Notes: generated from the sequence alone by a model not told the origin. Positions 10,557-20,839 are shown, counted from the stretch's first letter. The stretch is DNA of 64,000 nt from Niallia taxi (GCF_032818155.1 NZ_CP102590.1:1302001-1366000); one strand, 5' to 3'. Program-made: numbers and translations.

Positions 10557-10685
10557 ATGAGAAATAAAACTTTTTATGGCATTGTATTTTCTGGTTCTGT
10601 CGTGGCTGGTTTATTTTTGTACTTTGCAGAGAAGAGATACAAAAAAAATCGTAAGAATAATGATTTAGGGAAGAGCTTGGATTAA
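10557..10685 (+). CDS. 42-residue single-span membrane peptide
   Basis: A small gene with AGGAGG at 10543-10548 before ATG 10557. The peptide has one hydrophobic span (GIVFSGSVVAGLFLYFAEKR) followed by a Lys/Arg/Asn-rich tail. A paralogue lies at 12033-12161; both are 42 residues long and share the FAEKRY junction. It precedes the ECF sigma gene by 11-17 bases and is probably co-transcribed, which suggests a regulatory or stress role, but no function is known. Confidence 0.7.
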   Translation: MRNKTFYGIVFSGSVVAGLFLYFAEKRYKKNRKNNDLGKSLD

Positions 10686-10696
10686 ATAAAAAGAAA

Positions 10697-11197
10697 GTGT
10701 TAATGTTGTACGCTAATAATGCTCAGGTTACAAGTTGGTATTTGAAATACCGAGTGGATGTATATAAATATATAAATTCTCTTGTTTTGGAACCTACTTT
10801 AGCCGAGGATCTAATGCAAGAAACTTTTGTAAAAGCATTTTTATATTCTAGTACCTTTGAAGGAAGATCAAGTGTAAAAACATGGTTATACAGTATAGCT
10901 TACAATCTAACTATGGACTTTTATAAAAAAAAGCAATCCTTTCAGAAATTTAAAAATAATTATATTAAGAATCAAAATTGGAACAAAGTATTATTGGATA
11001 TAACGAATTGGGAGGAGTATACAGAATTAATTGATACATTAAATAACCTAAAGGATTCTTATAAGCAAGTAATAATTTTACGAAAGCTTCAGGGATATTC
11101 TGTGAAAGAAACAGGAGAAATACTAAACTGGTCAGAGAATAAAGTGAAGGTTACATTAAGCAGAGCAATTCGTTCTTTACGTAACCAATTAATTTAA
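10697..11197 (+). CDS. ECF-type RNA polymerase sigma factor
   Basis: A 166-residue (from GTG; 164 from ATG 10703) sigma factor with sigma region 2 (LAEDLMQETFVKAFLYSSTF, then SSVKTWLYSIAYN) and region 4 (YKQVIILRKLQGYSVKETGE, then VKVTLSRAIRSLR). Region 3 is absent, as expected for the ECF group. It would direct RNA polymerase to a small stress regulon. There is no adjacent multi-domain anti-sigma gene; the neighbouring small membrane peptides could serve that purpose, but this is speculation. The start is ambiguous because the RBS (AAGAAAG) is weak. Confidence 0.85.
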   Translation: MLMLYANNAQVTSWYLKYRVDVYKYINSLVLEPTLAEDLMQETFVKAFLYSSTFEGRSSVKTWLYSIAYNLTMDFYKKKQSFQKFKNNYIKNQNWNKVLLDITNWEEYTELIDTLNNLKDSYKQVIILRKLQGYSVKETGEILNWSENKVKVTLSRAIRSLRNQLI

Positions 11198-11257
11198 ACT
11201 TTCTTAATCTAAGATATAAGACTTTCAAAGAACTTATAAATTTAAAATATGCCCTTT

Positions 11258-11293
11258 CGTACATGTAGTGATGAACTAATGTACGATTCTTTT
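11258..11293 (+). terminator. Terminator of the sigma factor gene
   Basis: CGTACAT (11258-11264) pairs with ATGTACG (11279-11285), followed by ATTCTTTTTT. Confidence 0.75.
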
Positions 11294-11360
11294 TTGCTTT
11301 ATAACACCTATAATTTGTTATGAGTTAACTATTCAAATAACTATTAAAGGAGAATGAAAA

Positions 11361-11450
11361 TTGAAAAAAGCCCGTCATATACTAGGAACTACAATTATGC
11401 TGCCTCTTGCCCGGTGTGACTTGGATAAGGATGTAATAAAACTATTGTAG
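11361..11450 (+). pseudogene. Truncated lipoprotein-like small frame
   Basis: TTG 11361 with AAAGGAGAATG upstream starts a 29-codon frame (ARHILGTTIMLPLARCDLDK) resembling a lipoprotein signal peptide with the lipobox Gly/Ala replaced by Arg, then a stop. Probably the remains of a lipoprotein gene of the sigma factor locus. Confidence 0.4.
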
Positions 11451-12032
11451 TAAAAGAAAAGAATTGTCTGAAATGGGAACGGGGGATGAGGAGAATAGTA
11501 ATGAAAAATTTTCTTATGTTACCAAGATGAGTGGACTTTTGTTTTTTTTGTGAAGGAATATTAAGTGGAAGTATCCTCGTTTCCATAATATAACGATTCT
11601 GGAGTAAATATAATGAAAAATAGAATAATAGAGCAACTTGTTTTTTTTATGTCATCTGTACCGAGTGTCAGATTAATTATATCCGTTTGTAACAAAGATA
11701 AGTGAGTCGAATCTTAACTCAATATAGCTATCGAAAGTAGAGAGAGCGTGTTCTTTGATATTAAGTTTAAGAATTGGAATCAGTGCACTGCCTTATTAGG
11801 CCATGAAGAATAAGGACAAATTAGCAGAATATCTCTTGAAAATAGTGAGTCATGGAATGTCCATAGTTAAAATTACAATGTTTTTTTAAAAAAATTCTCA
11901 TTTATTTTAAAAATTTTCCCTATTGTACATGGAACTTTGCCTTAAAGTACGATTTTATTAATTACAGATTTTAATACAATAAAAGAAACCAACTGATTAG
12001 CCATTTTTTAATTTTAGGAGAAGGTGATAAAT
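11451..12032. other. Gene-free interval with decayed sequence
   Basis: About 580 bases. A 30-codon frame at 11613 lacks support. A decayed copy of the GTACAT/GTACGATT hairpin lies near 11923-11952. Otherwise stops occur in all frames. Confidence 0.5.
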
Positions 12033-12161
12033 ATGAAAAACAAAATATTGTGCGTAATGGTATATAGCGCTGCAGCAGTGGCAAGGTTTATTTTATTTTT
12101 TGCAGAAAAAAGATATAGCAAGGAGTATAGGGGTAACAATCATAATGTTATTTATAAATAA
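12033..12161 (+). CDS. 42-residue membrane peptide, paralogue of the one at 10557
   Basis: AGGAGAAGGTG upstream of ATG 12033. The peptide has one hydrophobic span followed by FAEKRYSKEYRGNN. Same length and same span-then-FAEKRY plan as the peptide at 10557, so the two are likely duplicates surrounding the sigma factor gene. Function unknown. Confidence 0.65.
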   Translation: MKNKILCVMVYSAAAVARFILFFAEKRYSKEYRGNNHNVIYK

Positions 12162-12282
12162 CATTATGTAGTATTTGATTTTACAAAAGGAATCTTTTCT
12201 AGTCTAAAAACACTACGTTTTTTTAATTTCTTACAAAAAGCTTAGCAGTAATTATTTGATTAAGTATTGGGAATAGTCTAGA

Positions 12283-12315
12283 ATTTTAATTGTGCATATT
12301 TATCACAATTAAAAT
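12283..12315. promoter_or_regulatory. Perfect 12-bp inverted repeat, candidate operator
   Basis: ATTTTAATTGTG (12283-12294) and CACAATTAAAAT (12304-12315) are exact inverted repeats with a 9-base centre. The right arm, ATCACAATTAAAA, recurs upstream of the Rrf2 regulator at 17008-17020, which hints that this regulator binds it. It could alternatively be a terminator stem, but no U tract follows. Confidence 0.45.
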
Positions 12316-12440
12316 CTTGGAGGTGAAAATGTAGGTTGATTAAATTAAACGTCAGACTTTACTTTAAATACTGCGGCCGATAGAAGGAATCAGATGTACC
12401 TCGAGTTTTTCCAAAAGGTTGAGTAAAATACATTCAATGT

Positions 12441-12930
<490 letters not shown>

Positions 12931-12948
12931 TGAGAAGGGATGATTTAT

Positions 12949-14211
12949 ATGAACCATACAGAGCAAACAGCAATAGGCCAGGACATACTAGGAGTACTAG
13001 GAGGGAAAAATGTAGAGACTGCTTTTCAAATTTTTGCAAAAAGTAGGAAAGTAGGATCAGTGGTACGCCTCCCTTTTCCAATGGAGAATTCTGATAATCA
13101 AGCGTGGGCAGTTACACATTTGGATGAGGCGATGAAAGTACTTAAAGATCAGGAACATTTTTGTGTTGATCCAAAGTCAATTGATAAAAGCAGTAATATC
13201 AAACAATCTTTGATCGGTAAAAACTCAGATTCATCCAATTCTAGTCTATTTCTATCTAATTCCTTAAATGCGATCGATGAACCTGATCATCGACGACTAC
13301 GTACTTTAGTATCCAAAGCATTCACACCAAGATATATGGAAAGCTTACGTCCCCGTGTTCAAAGATTAGCTGATGAGTTACTCGACAAGGTTCAAGAAAA
13401 AGGAAAGATGGATCTTGTAAAAGACTATGCAAACCCCTTGCCAATCAATGTTATTTCTGACATGATTGGTGTTCCTAAATCGGATCATTTAAAAATACAT
13501 GAGTGGTCAGAAGGCATCGCTAATGGTCTTGGATTAGGAACATCCAACCCGGAAACAGCAGAAAACCTTAAAGATTTTGGAAACTATATTAAGGAGCTAG
13601 TTTTCCATAAACGTAAAAATCCCTCAGAAGATTTAATCAGCCAATTGATCTTAATTGAAGAGGAAGGAAATCGATTGGATGAAATAGAGCTCATATCGAT
13701 GATTCAATTACTTATTTTTGCTGGGCATGAAACTACCTCTACACTAATATCAACTGGTACCTTAATATTACTCGATAATCCAGATCAATTGGAACTTCTT
13801 AAAGGTGACTATAGTTTAGTTCCATCAGCAGTAGAGGAATTGTTGCGTTTTAATGGCCCTTCTACAACTGCGGGTCCCCGATATGCTTTAAAGGACATTG
13901 AGCTTGGTGGGGAACAGATTAAAAAGGGTGATATGATTTTTCCATTATTAAAATCAGCAAACCGAGATGAGAAGCATTTTACAATTTCTGAAGAACTAGA
14001 CATAACACGTAAAATTAAACGGCATCTCGCATTTGGCCAAGGGGTCCATATGTGTTTAGGTGCACCTCTCGCTCGTGTGGAAGGTGATATAGCATTTACT
14101 ACTTTATTAAAGCGAATGCCAAATCTTCAACTTAGCATCCCACGAGAGGATGTTAACTGGAAATTCAAACTGGCTGCTCAAGGCTTAACCTCACTTCCAA
14201 TTTCCTTTTAA
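12949..14211 (+). CDS. Cytochrome P450 (first of two)
   Basis: A 420-residue soluble bacterial P450. Visible landmarks: I-helix oxygen-activation motif FAGHETTST, K-helix EELLRFNGP (ExxR), and the heme loop FGQGVHMCLGAPLAR with Cys369 as thiolate ligand. It hydroxylates an unknown lipophilic substrate using electrons from ferredoxin. ATG 12949 is preferred since AGAAGGGATGA precedes it; ATG 12940 is in frame but lies inside that RBS. The following ferredoxin is 200 bases away. Sequence style is of the CYP107/CYP109 group found in Bacillus, but I cannot assign a subfamily. Confidence 0.9.
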   Translation: MNHTEQTAIGQDILGVLGGKNVETAFQIFAKSRKVGSVVRLPFPMENSDNQAWAVTHLDEAMKVLKDQEHFCVDPKSIDKSSNIKQSLIGKNSDSSNSSLFLSNSLNAIDEPDHRRLRTLVSKAFTPRYMESLRPRVQRLADELLDKVQEKGKMDLVKDYANPLPINVISDMIGVPKSDHLKIHEWSEGIANGLGLGTSNPETAENLKDFGNYIKELVFHKRKNPSEDLISQLILIEEEGNRLDEIELISMIQLLIFAGHETTSTLISTGTLILLDNPDQLELLKGDYSLVPSAVEELLRFNGPSTTAGPRYALKDIELGGEQIKKGDMIFPLLKSANRDEKHFTISEELDITRKIKRHLAFGQGVHMCLGAPLARVEGDIAFTTLLKRMPNLQLSIPREDVNWKFKLAAQGLTSLPISF

Positions 14212-14408
14212 ATGATTAGTATAGACTTGAGTAAATGAGATAAACTAGAATAGTTTATTTTATTATCAACTCTTCAAACTAGTGAGACAAATGATTAAAT
14301 CCATTTATATACTTAGCTTTAAATAAATATTGAACATAAATTAGAAAAATGAAGAGCTACAATTTAGAGGAATATAGATTATTTAAAATTCAAGATTACA
14401 AGAGGTAA

Positions 14409-14651
<243 letters not shown>

Positions 14652-14710
14652 AACTCTAATATATTCTTTAAATATAGAGACTAAAGGATGCAACTTTGGA
14701 GGTTGCAATG

Positions 14711-15943
14711 ATGTACAAAGAAATGATAGATATTCAAAAGATAACTAATTTTCAATCTAGGGCTGAAGAATTTTTCCCTTTGAATTGGTACAAAAAAATG
14801 CTAGCTAATGATCCTATATACTATCATCAGGAAACGGATACATGGAATGTTTTCAAATATGCAGATGTAAAAGTGGTATTAAGTAAACATGAATATTTCT
14901 CAAGTGTAGGAAAAAGAACAACGACTGCGGTAGGTGCTAATAATAAAGAAGGATCGATTCCAGAAAAAATAAATATCTCCGGAATCGATCCGCCCAATCA
15001 TAAAAAAAATCGTTCTCTATTGTCGGCAGCATTTACTCCACGTAGCCTGAAACTCTGGGAGCCGCGAATTCAGCAAATTGCCAATAATCTTTTAGATAAT
15101 CTGGAGGCAAACGGTAATATTGATATTGTTAAGCAATTCTCCAGCCTTTTTCCAACAATGGTAATGGCAGATCTCATTGGCGTCCCTTCAACAGATAGTC
15201 TTATGTATAAAAAATGGGTTGATGTTCTGTTTCAACCATATATTAGAGGACAAGAAAAAGAAATAGATGAGCAAAAACAAACCGCTGCAAAAGAATACTT
15301 TGAATATCTATATCCTTTGGTTGTTCAAAAACATGCAAATCCAGCTGATGATATTATTACGGACTTAATAAATGTTGATATAAATGGAGAAAAATTCACT
15401 GATGATGAGATTGTTAGAACAACAATGCTTTTGTTAGGGGCTGGGATTGAAACAACCGGTCATATGATTTCAAGTATGTTTTATTCTTTATTGTATGATG
15501 ATACAACATTGTACAATCAATTACAAAACAACCTTGCAATCGTTCCGAATGCTGTGGAAGAAATGCTTCGTTACCGATTCCATATATCTAAAAGAGAGCG
15601 TTTCGTAAAAGAGGACAACAATCTATTAGGTGTAGATTTAAAAAAAGGGGATGTTGTTATCTCATGGATGAGTGCAGCCAATATGGATGAAACAGTATTT
15701 GAAAATCCATTTGAACTACAAATTAATCGCCCTAACAGCAAAAAACACTTAACATTTGGTAATGGACCACATTTTTGTCTGGGAGCACCACTTGCAAGAT
15801 TGGAATTGAATATTGCTTTAAAAACCTTTTTACAAAAGTTTTCACGTATAGAACCTGTTGAAACCTTTAATCTGGAAGAAAATTTGACAGAGTCAGCAGT
15901 AGGGCAATCTTTGGTTTATTTACCTTTAAACTTATACAAATAA
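14711..15943 (+). CDS. Cytochrome P450 (second of two)
   Basis: A 410-residue P450 with I-helix LGAGIETTGH, K-helix EEMLRYRFH (ExxR) and heme loop FGNGPHFCLGAPLAR, Cys356 being the ligand. GGAGG at 14698-14702 places the start at ATG 14711 (ATG 14708 also possible). Overall style, including the N-terminus NWYKKML and DPIYYHQE, resembles the YjiB/CYP109 group, known for steroid, terpenoid and fatty acid hydroxylation; the real substrate is unknown. It ends before a strong terminator and closes the P450-ferredoxin-P450 cluster. Confidence 0.9.
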   Translation: MYKEMIDIQKITNFQSRAEEFFPLNWYKKMLANDPIYYHQETDTWNVFKYADVKVVLSKHEYFSSVGKRTTTAVGANNKEGSIPEKINISGIDPPNHKKNRSLLSAAFTPRSLKLWEPRIQQIANNLLDNLEANGNIDIVKQFSSLFPTMVMADLIGVPSTDSLMYKKWVDVLFQPYIRGQEKEIDEQKQTAAKEYFEYLYPLVVQKHANPADDIITDLINVDINGEKFTDDEIVRTTMLLLGAGIETTGHMISSMFYSLLYDDTTLYNQLQNNLAIVPNAVEEMLRYRFHISKRERFVKEDNNLLGVDLKKGDVVISWMSAANMDETVFENPFELQINRPNSKKHLTFGNGPHFCLGAPLARLELNIALKTFLQKFSRIEPVETFNLEENLTESAVGQSLVYLPLNLYK

Positions 15944-15976
15944 TAGATATTATTTTCTTTTATTAGCCTAAATTCT

Positions 15977-16003
15977 ACCCGAATATGCAGGTAATATTCG
16001 GGT
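15977..16003 (+). terminator. Terminator of the P450 cluster
   Basis: ACCCGAATAT (15977-15986) pairs perfectly with ATATTCGGGT (15994-16003). The downstream sequence TACTATTCTAT has only a poor U tract. Confidence 0.65.
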
Positions 16004-16468
16004 TACTATTCTATATAAAGTGTAAATCTAGACGAACAACATACATAGCTTTGTTTTACATGTATATAATAGAAATTACTCATTCCTACTAACTAAGGTT
16101 ATTGAATTCATATGAAGGAATAGTTCATGTATCAGCGAATATTATGTTCATGTAAATTTGGAAGGTCGAACATTTAATTGTAATGTTAGCATGTTGAGAA
16201 GGAGGAGTAATAATCCTGGTTATTCACGTCAAAATCGGAAGGGGAGTTTATTCCTTTTTAGAAGCTAGGGTCATGATGTTTAGTTGTAATCATAGAGATG
16301 GTGGCTATAGTTTCTGTATGGAAACCATCAAATACATGTTCAAAAGTTCTTTTTTAAGGTGATAATAATTGAGCGCGAGTAGGAAAAATGAGTTCAGTCA
16401 CTCTTTTCCTTTTTGATTAAGATGCTCTTCCTATTTAATATTACAAACAAGAACAAGTATAGGCAGTT
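16004..16468. other. Gene-free interval
   Basis: About 465 bases between the P450 terminator and the convergent Rrf2 gene. Contains short inverted repeats (GATGGTGGC ... GGAAACCATC near 16298-16330) but no gene I can support. Confidence 0.45.
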
Positions 16469-16885
16469 TTAATCATAATAAGTATTCTTTATGTCCTCGA
16501 TGGTATATTTATTTAAGACTTTACTAAATTGACCTTCCGCTTCTAAGATAATTTGTGCTATTAATTGATCGGTTTTATTTTGTAATAATATTTTTTCTTT
16601 AATATAACTATTTTTTGTTAAAGCAAGATATACTTCATAAATAGTAGTTTCAGAAGGATTTACCATAATTTTATATCCCCCGTATCGACCACCATATCCT
16701 TCAACTAAGTTTGCATCTATTAATTTAGTTAGCACTTTTCTAATAAAACTAGATTCTACCCCTAGTTCTATAGCTAATGTACTACTTGTAATTAGTCCTT
16801 TCGTAGAAGCCATAATTGCTAATGATTTAATTGATGTATTAAACCAAGTAGGACCAAGTTCACCGTATTGTGCTACCTCCTGCAT
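16469..16885 (-). CDS. Rrf2-family transcriptional regulator
   Basis: A 138-residue Rrf2 winged-helix protein: the HTH ELGVESSFIRKVLTKLIDAN followed by the wing GGRYGGYKIMV is diagnostic. It contains no cysteine, so it cannot carry the Fe-S cluster of IscR/NsrR and probably senses a ligand or acts like the cysteine-free members (CymR, YwnA type). Convergent with the P450 cluster. Shared sequence upstream of this gene and upstream of the P450 locus suggests it may control both; that is inference. Confidence 0.85.
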   Translation of the reverse strand: MQEVAQYGELGPTWFNTSIKSLAIMASTKGLITSSTLAIELGVESSFIRKVLTKLIDANLVEGYGGRYGGYKIMVNPSETTIYEVYLALTKNSYIKEKILLQNKTDQLIAQIILEAEGQFSKVLNKYTIEDIKNTYYD

Positions 16886-17285
16886 AATCTTTTCACCCTA
16901 ACCTAATATAATAATTATATTGCTTTAAATAGTTTATACCAAAATACTTATGAATCCAATAGTGATGAATTGAAAAATAAATAGTCTAATTTCAAATGAG
17001 GTATATAATCACAATTAAAAGGAAGCTTTAACATGGGATGTAACAATAAAGTGCTACTTAGTTAAATAGAGATATAGATTAAATGTAGTAACATATTTGT
17101 ATAATGAGTAACATAATTCATAAATAACACATTTTAAAACCATTTCTACTATATACAGTGGAGAATAATTTTATTTTACTAAGAAGGTTAAAAAAATTAT
17201 TTAAAATAGTTTAAATTCTTATATTATGAATATAAGATTTCTAGTATACTTATTACCTATATGGGATTACTCATTTAGTATAAAA
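16886..17285. promoter_or_regulatory. Upstream region of the Rrf2 gene with AT palindrome and shared motif
   Basis: ATATAATAATTATAT (16906-16920) is a perfect 7-1-7 palindrome just upstream of the Rrf2 start, well placed for autoregulation. ATCACAATTAAAA at 17008-17020 repeats the right arm of the inverted repeat at 12283-12315. No gene is visible in the rest. Confidence 0.45.
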
Positions 17286-17300
17286 TGAATGCGGTTACAT
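17286..17300 (-). promoter_or_regulatory. cre site before the AraC-GH39 gene
   Basis: Read on the minus strand, ATGTAACCGCATTCA fully matches the consensus WTGNAANCGNWNNCW. Catabolite repression of the downstream glycosidase gene is likely. Confidence 0.6.
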
Positions 17301-17398
17301 ACTAAGTGCGTACGTATTATATTAATTTAGCATGCGAAATAGCTTACTACAGGTACTTAAATAATATTCATCTATACTTACCAAGGAGAGAGAATGAG

Positions 17399-19888
17399 AT
17401 GTATCAAGAACAAATACAGTACCAGGCTGACTTGCCTGTTAAAATATTCACGCAAACTGTAGACAGCTTTCCATATCATTGGCATGAGGATTCGGAAATT
17501 TTACTTGTTCTGGAAGGAGAGTTAGAAATACGAATTGATCAAAAGAAATACACCTTATCCTCTGGTGATATTTTTTTAGTTAATGCAAACGAACTTCATT
17601 TCACTAATTCGCTTACTGGGTATGAAAATACTCAGGTTTTAGTACTTCAAATGGAGAATAAGTACTTAATAGAACATGGTATAGATATGGAGAAAAGGCG
17701 TTTTTATATAAATTCTAGAGAAGAAAGTAATACAGACAAATTGGATGAAATTAAATATATCCTTGCTAAAATGATGGAATTAATAATAAACAAAAGAAGT
17801 TACTATAACCTAAAAGTAAAGAAGTTGGTTTTAGAACTTGTAGTAAATCTTATTGAATACTTTGAAATACCACCCATAACAGACTTAAAACAATTAGATA
17901 GTGATCAGAGATTATTAGAAATATTAAAGTACATGAATAATAACTGTATGAAAACAAGCTTGAGTTTAAGGGATATTGCAGAGAAATTTGCTTTAAACCC
18001 CCATTATCTTTCTCGATATTTTAAGGTGAAAGTAGGGGTTTCAATGAAAAAGAAGTTAGATAGTATGCGATTAAATAAGTCGTTAATGGCTTTGCGAATG
18101 ACAAATGAAACAGTGACTGAAATTGCATTAAAGTTTGGATTTCCTGATAGCAAAGCATATTATAGGGTTTTCAAGGAAGTATTAGGAACTACTCCTAGCG
18201 AATTTCGAAATTTATATAAATTAGAATCAGGAGATTTTATTTCGAAAGATGAGTATCTCGGTATAAATAGCAGTGAATCTCTAGCCAATTTATTTAAGTA
18301 TCTCGAATGGAAAGGCAAGCAACAAGAAATACTAAAAAAACAGAATCAAGTTGTATATTTAGATTTGTTTCAAGTTCAAAAACCAATAAATCACACATTT
18401 ACAAATTTGTTGACCTTCGGTTATGCGCCACTGGCTTTAAGAAGTGATTTTAAGTCTCAATTAAATCAAATCCAACAAGAAATAAATTTTAAGTATGTCC
18501 GTTTTCATGGTATTTTTGCTGACCAGTTACATGTGTACAATGAAAATCCAGACAAATCCTTGTTTTTTAATTTTAATAATTTAGATATTATATTAGATAC
18601 CTTGTATGGTGCAAAACTAAAACCTTTTATTGAAATAGGATTTATGCCGAAGGATTTAGCAACAACAGAAGATACTATTTTCTTGTGGGATGCATATATT
18701 TCACCACCAAAACAGATGAGTCATTGGAAAGCATTATTAGAGGCATTTTTTAAGCATATCATTAATCGTTATGGACTTAATGAGGTTAGAACATGGTATT
18801 TTGAATTTTGGAATGAGCCAGAGGTTCCTTACTTTTGGAAAGGGTCAAGGGAAGAGTTCTTGACATTATATGCTGAGACGTTTAAAACAATTAAATCCAT
18901 TGATTCGGAAATAAAGGTAGGGGGATTTAGTAGTATTAATTTCAATAACTATCAATCCTTGATAGACGATTTTAATGTTCTTGCGAAAAAAGAGAATATA
19001 GATTTAGATTTCTTTACTTTTCATGTTTATAATCTTACTAGGAAACATAACGTTCAAGTGGAGGCTAAAAGGAAATCACTTGTTATAGAAAGTGTTACAC
19101 AATTTAAAAGTATAATGCTTGGTGATGAACATAACCTTACAAAAAGTATTGATTCTATTATCGAAATTAGTAGTGGATTGCATAAAAATTTTAAGGACAT
19201 CTGGATTACCGAATGGAACAGTAATAGTGATAGCAAAGACCTACTTCACGATACATGTTATACGGCTGCCTTTATTACCAAAAATGCTATTGAAAACTTT
19301 GAAAAAGTAAAAGGAATGGGGTATTGGACATTCACTGATTTATTCGAAGAGTTTAAGCAACAAAAGCACTTATTTCATGGTGGCTTTGGTCTCATGACCT
19401 ATAACGGTATAAAGAAAGCTGGATATCATGCTTTTTATTTCTTAAGCAAACTTGGAAATGAGCTAATTGAAAAAAGAGAAAATATGATAATTACAAAACG
19501 AGGATCAGATTATCAAATATTAATATTTAATTACAGCCACCCTAACTATCTGTATCGTAACTTTGATTATTCACAATTATCATTGACAAATCGCTATACT
19601 GTTTTTAATGACGAAAGAGTGCTTTCATTTAAAGTCAATTTGAATGGACTTCATGGAAAATACCGCATGAAAAAACAATACGTTAATCGATTTGAAGGTT
19701 CGGCTTATGATGTATGGGCTAATATTGGAGCTCCATTGGACATAGATGAAGAGATAACTCGTTATTTAAAGGGAAAAGCAGAACCTGGAATCCATGTGGA
19801 GAATATTTTTGTTGATCAGGATTATGCTTTTACGTCGGAGCTACAGCCTCATGAGATTCAATTAATTGAGATAAAAAAATATTATTAA
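17399..19888 (+). CDS. Fusion of AraC-type regulator and GH39 glycosidase
   Basis: An 829-residue protein with, in order, a cupin sugar-sensing domain (FPYHWHEDSEILLVLEGELE near residue 25), an AraC double HTH (about 190-280, ending FGFPDSKAYYRVFKEVLG) and a complete GH39 barrel (about 330-820). The catalytic pair is visible: acid/base Glu473 in FWNEPEVPYFW and nucleophile Glu605 in WITEWNSN. GH39 enzymes are beta-xylosidases or related. ATG 17399 has AAGGAGAGAG ten bases upstream; the longer frame from 17306 lacks an RBS. No signal peptide, so it is cytoplasmic. The GH39 part may bind ligand, hydrolyse it, or both. Confidence 0.88.
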   Translation: MYQEQIQYQADLPVKIFTQTVDSFPYHWHEDSEILLVLEGELEIRIDQKKYTLSSGDIFLVNANELHFTNSLTGYENTQVLVLQMENKYLIEHGIDMEKRRFYINSREESNTDKLDEIKYILAKMMELIINKRSYYNLKVKKLVLELVVNLIEYFEIPPITDLKQLDSDQRLLEILKYMNNNCMKTSLSLRDIAEKFALNPHYLSRYFKVKVGVSMKKKLDSMRLNKSLMALRMTNETVTEIALKFGFPDSKAYYRVFKEVLGTTPSEFRNLYKLESGDFISKDEYLGINSSESLANLFKYLEWKGKQQEILKKQNQVVYLDLFQVQKPINHTFTNLLTFGYAPLALRSDFKSQLNQIQQEINFKYVRFHGIFADQLHVYNENPDKSLFFNFNNLDIILDTLYGAKLKPFIEIGFMPKDLATTEDTIFLWDAYISPPKQMSHWKALLEAFFKHIINRYGLNEVRTWYFEFWNEPEVPYFWKGSREEFLTLYAETFKTIKSIDSEIKVGGFSSINFNNYQSLIDDFNVLAKKENIDLDFFTFHVYNLTRKHNVQVEAKRKSLVIESVTQFKSIMLGDEHNLTKSIDSIIEISSGLHKNFKDIWITEWNSNSDSKDLLHDTCYTAAFITKNAIENFEKVKGMGYWTFTDLFEEFKQQKHLFHGGFGLMTYNGIKKAGYHAFYFLSKLGNELIEKRENMIITKRGSDYQILIFNYSHPNYLYRNFDYSQLSLTNRYTVFNDERVLSFKVNLNGLHGKYRMKKQYVNRFEGSAYDVWANIGAPLDIDEEITRYLKGKAEPGIHVENIFVDQDYAFTSELQPHEIQLIEIKKYY

Positions 19889-19919
19889 TAAGGGATAAAA
19901 GTTACTAAAAAGCCGTTGC

Positions 19920-20565
19920 TATAAACTGCACCCCAATTGTTAGACTGTGCCTAACGATTAGGGTGCAGTTTTTTTATGATTAAATATACAAGTGATATAA
20001 AATTAAAAATTATCCAAGGTTAAGCCCGAAAGTAATTTCTCAAAATGAATATACAAACACACCTGTACAAACTGACCTGTTAGTTTTAAACAAGGCGTAC
20101 TAAACTATATGTTTCGGTCTGGTGAAATCACTAATGAATACCGCAGCTCTCTTTAAAGTCTCTAGTTATACAATGGTGTATGGTTGGCAGAGAAAAATAA
20201 AGGTTGGCGGTATAGTTAAGGCATAAATACTCGGTTGAAGGAACTCGTAAAGCTCGTTGATATTTCACGTAGCACGTATGATGATTTAGTGAAAAAATCA
20301 ATCGACAAGATGACGTAAAGGAAACTGTTACGATAATTCTGTGATGGAGAATTTCTTTGGGATTATGAAATCAGAATTCTTTTCTATAAGGAATTCGAGG
20401 ATGTAGAGCATCTTAAACAAAAACTTAAAAATATATGGAATATTATAATACCAAACGGATGAAGGCAAAATTCAAAATGAGTCCGGTACAATACCGAAAA
20501 TCATTTTGAGCAAGCTGCCTGATGAAATAACCTTGTCTAACTTTTAGTGGTCACTTCAGCCGCTT
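19920..20565 (+). mobile_element. Relic of an IS3-family (IS150-like) insertion sequence
   Basis: Fragments of both transposase frames remain: IKYTSDIKLKIIQG (start of OrfA) near 19980, and from OrfB NSVMENFFGIMKSEFF near 20335 and YYNTKRMKAKFKMSPVQYRK near 20445. Ends resemble IS150-type termini: left TGCACCCCAATTGTTAGAC, right GTCTAACTTTTAGTGGTCA. Internal deletions and stops mean it is dead. A long hairpin (19924-19970, AACTGCACCC/GGGTGCAGTT plus U tract) at the left end may now act as terminator for the GH39 gene. Confidence 0.85.
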
Positions 20566-20727
20566 TTTTATATTTTTTAATGAGTAAATTATTTTAGATG
20601 ATTTAATTTTTTGTGCTAAGTAAATTTTTATCAGGTTATGTACAATTAATTAAGTCAATAATCGGAATATCAAATCTTAAAAAAGGGAATGTATTCGTTT
20701 TTGTTGGATAGTATATTTGAAACAAGA
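20566..20727. other. Interval downstream of the IS relic
   Basis: AT-rich sequence with no gene. It starts with CCGCTTTTTTA, possibly the right half of an original terminator (left half AAAAAGC before the IS at 19905-19911). Confidence 0.35.
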
Positions 20728-20746
20728 GATGATAAGCGCTTTCATC
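20728..20746. promoter_or_regulatory. LacI/CcpA-type operator-like palindrome
   Basis: GATGATAAGCGCTTTCATC is a near-perfect palindrome around AAGCGCTT, the centre typical of LacI-family operators. It lies 180 bases upstream of the first GH3 gene. Confidence 0.4.
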
Positions 20747-20839
20747 ATGGTGTTTTAATTGTTAGTGTTAGGAGCAAAGATTTTGAAAATGAAATGTTTG
20801 CTAATTAATAAGAAAGGAAGTTTATTTTTTTGGGTGAAA

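Noticed and set aside
11613..11705. 30-codon frame with GGAG upstream
   Set aside because: No recognisable sequence character and a doubtful RBS distance; left as non-coding.
19920..20565. Complete IS3 element
   Set aside because: Both transposase frames are fragmented and much of the catalytic domain is missing, so only a relic is reported.
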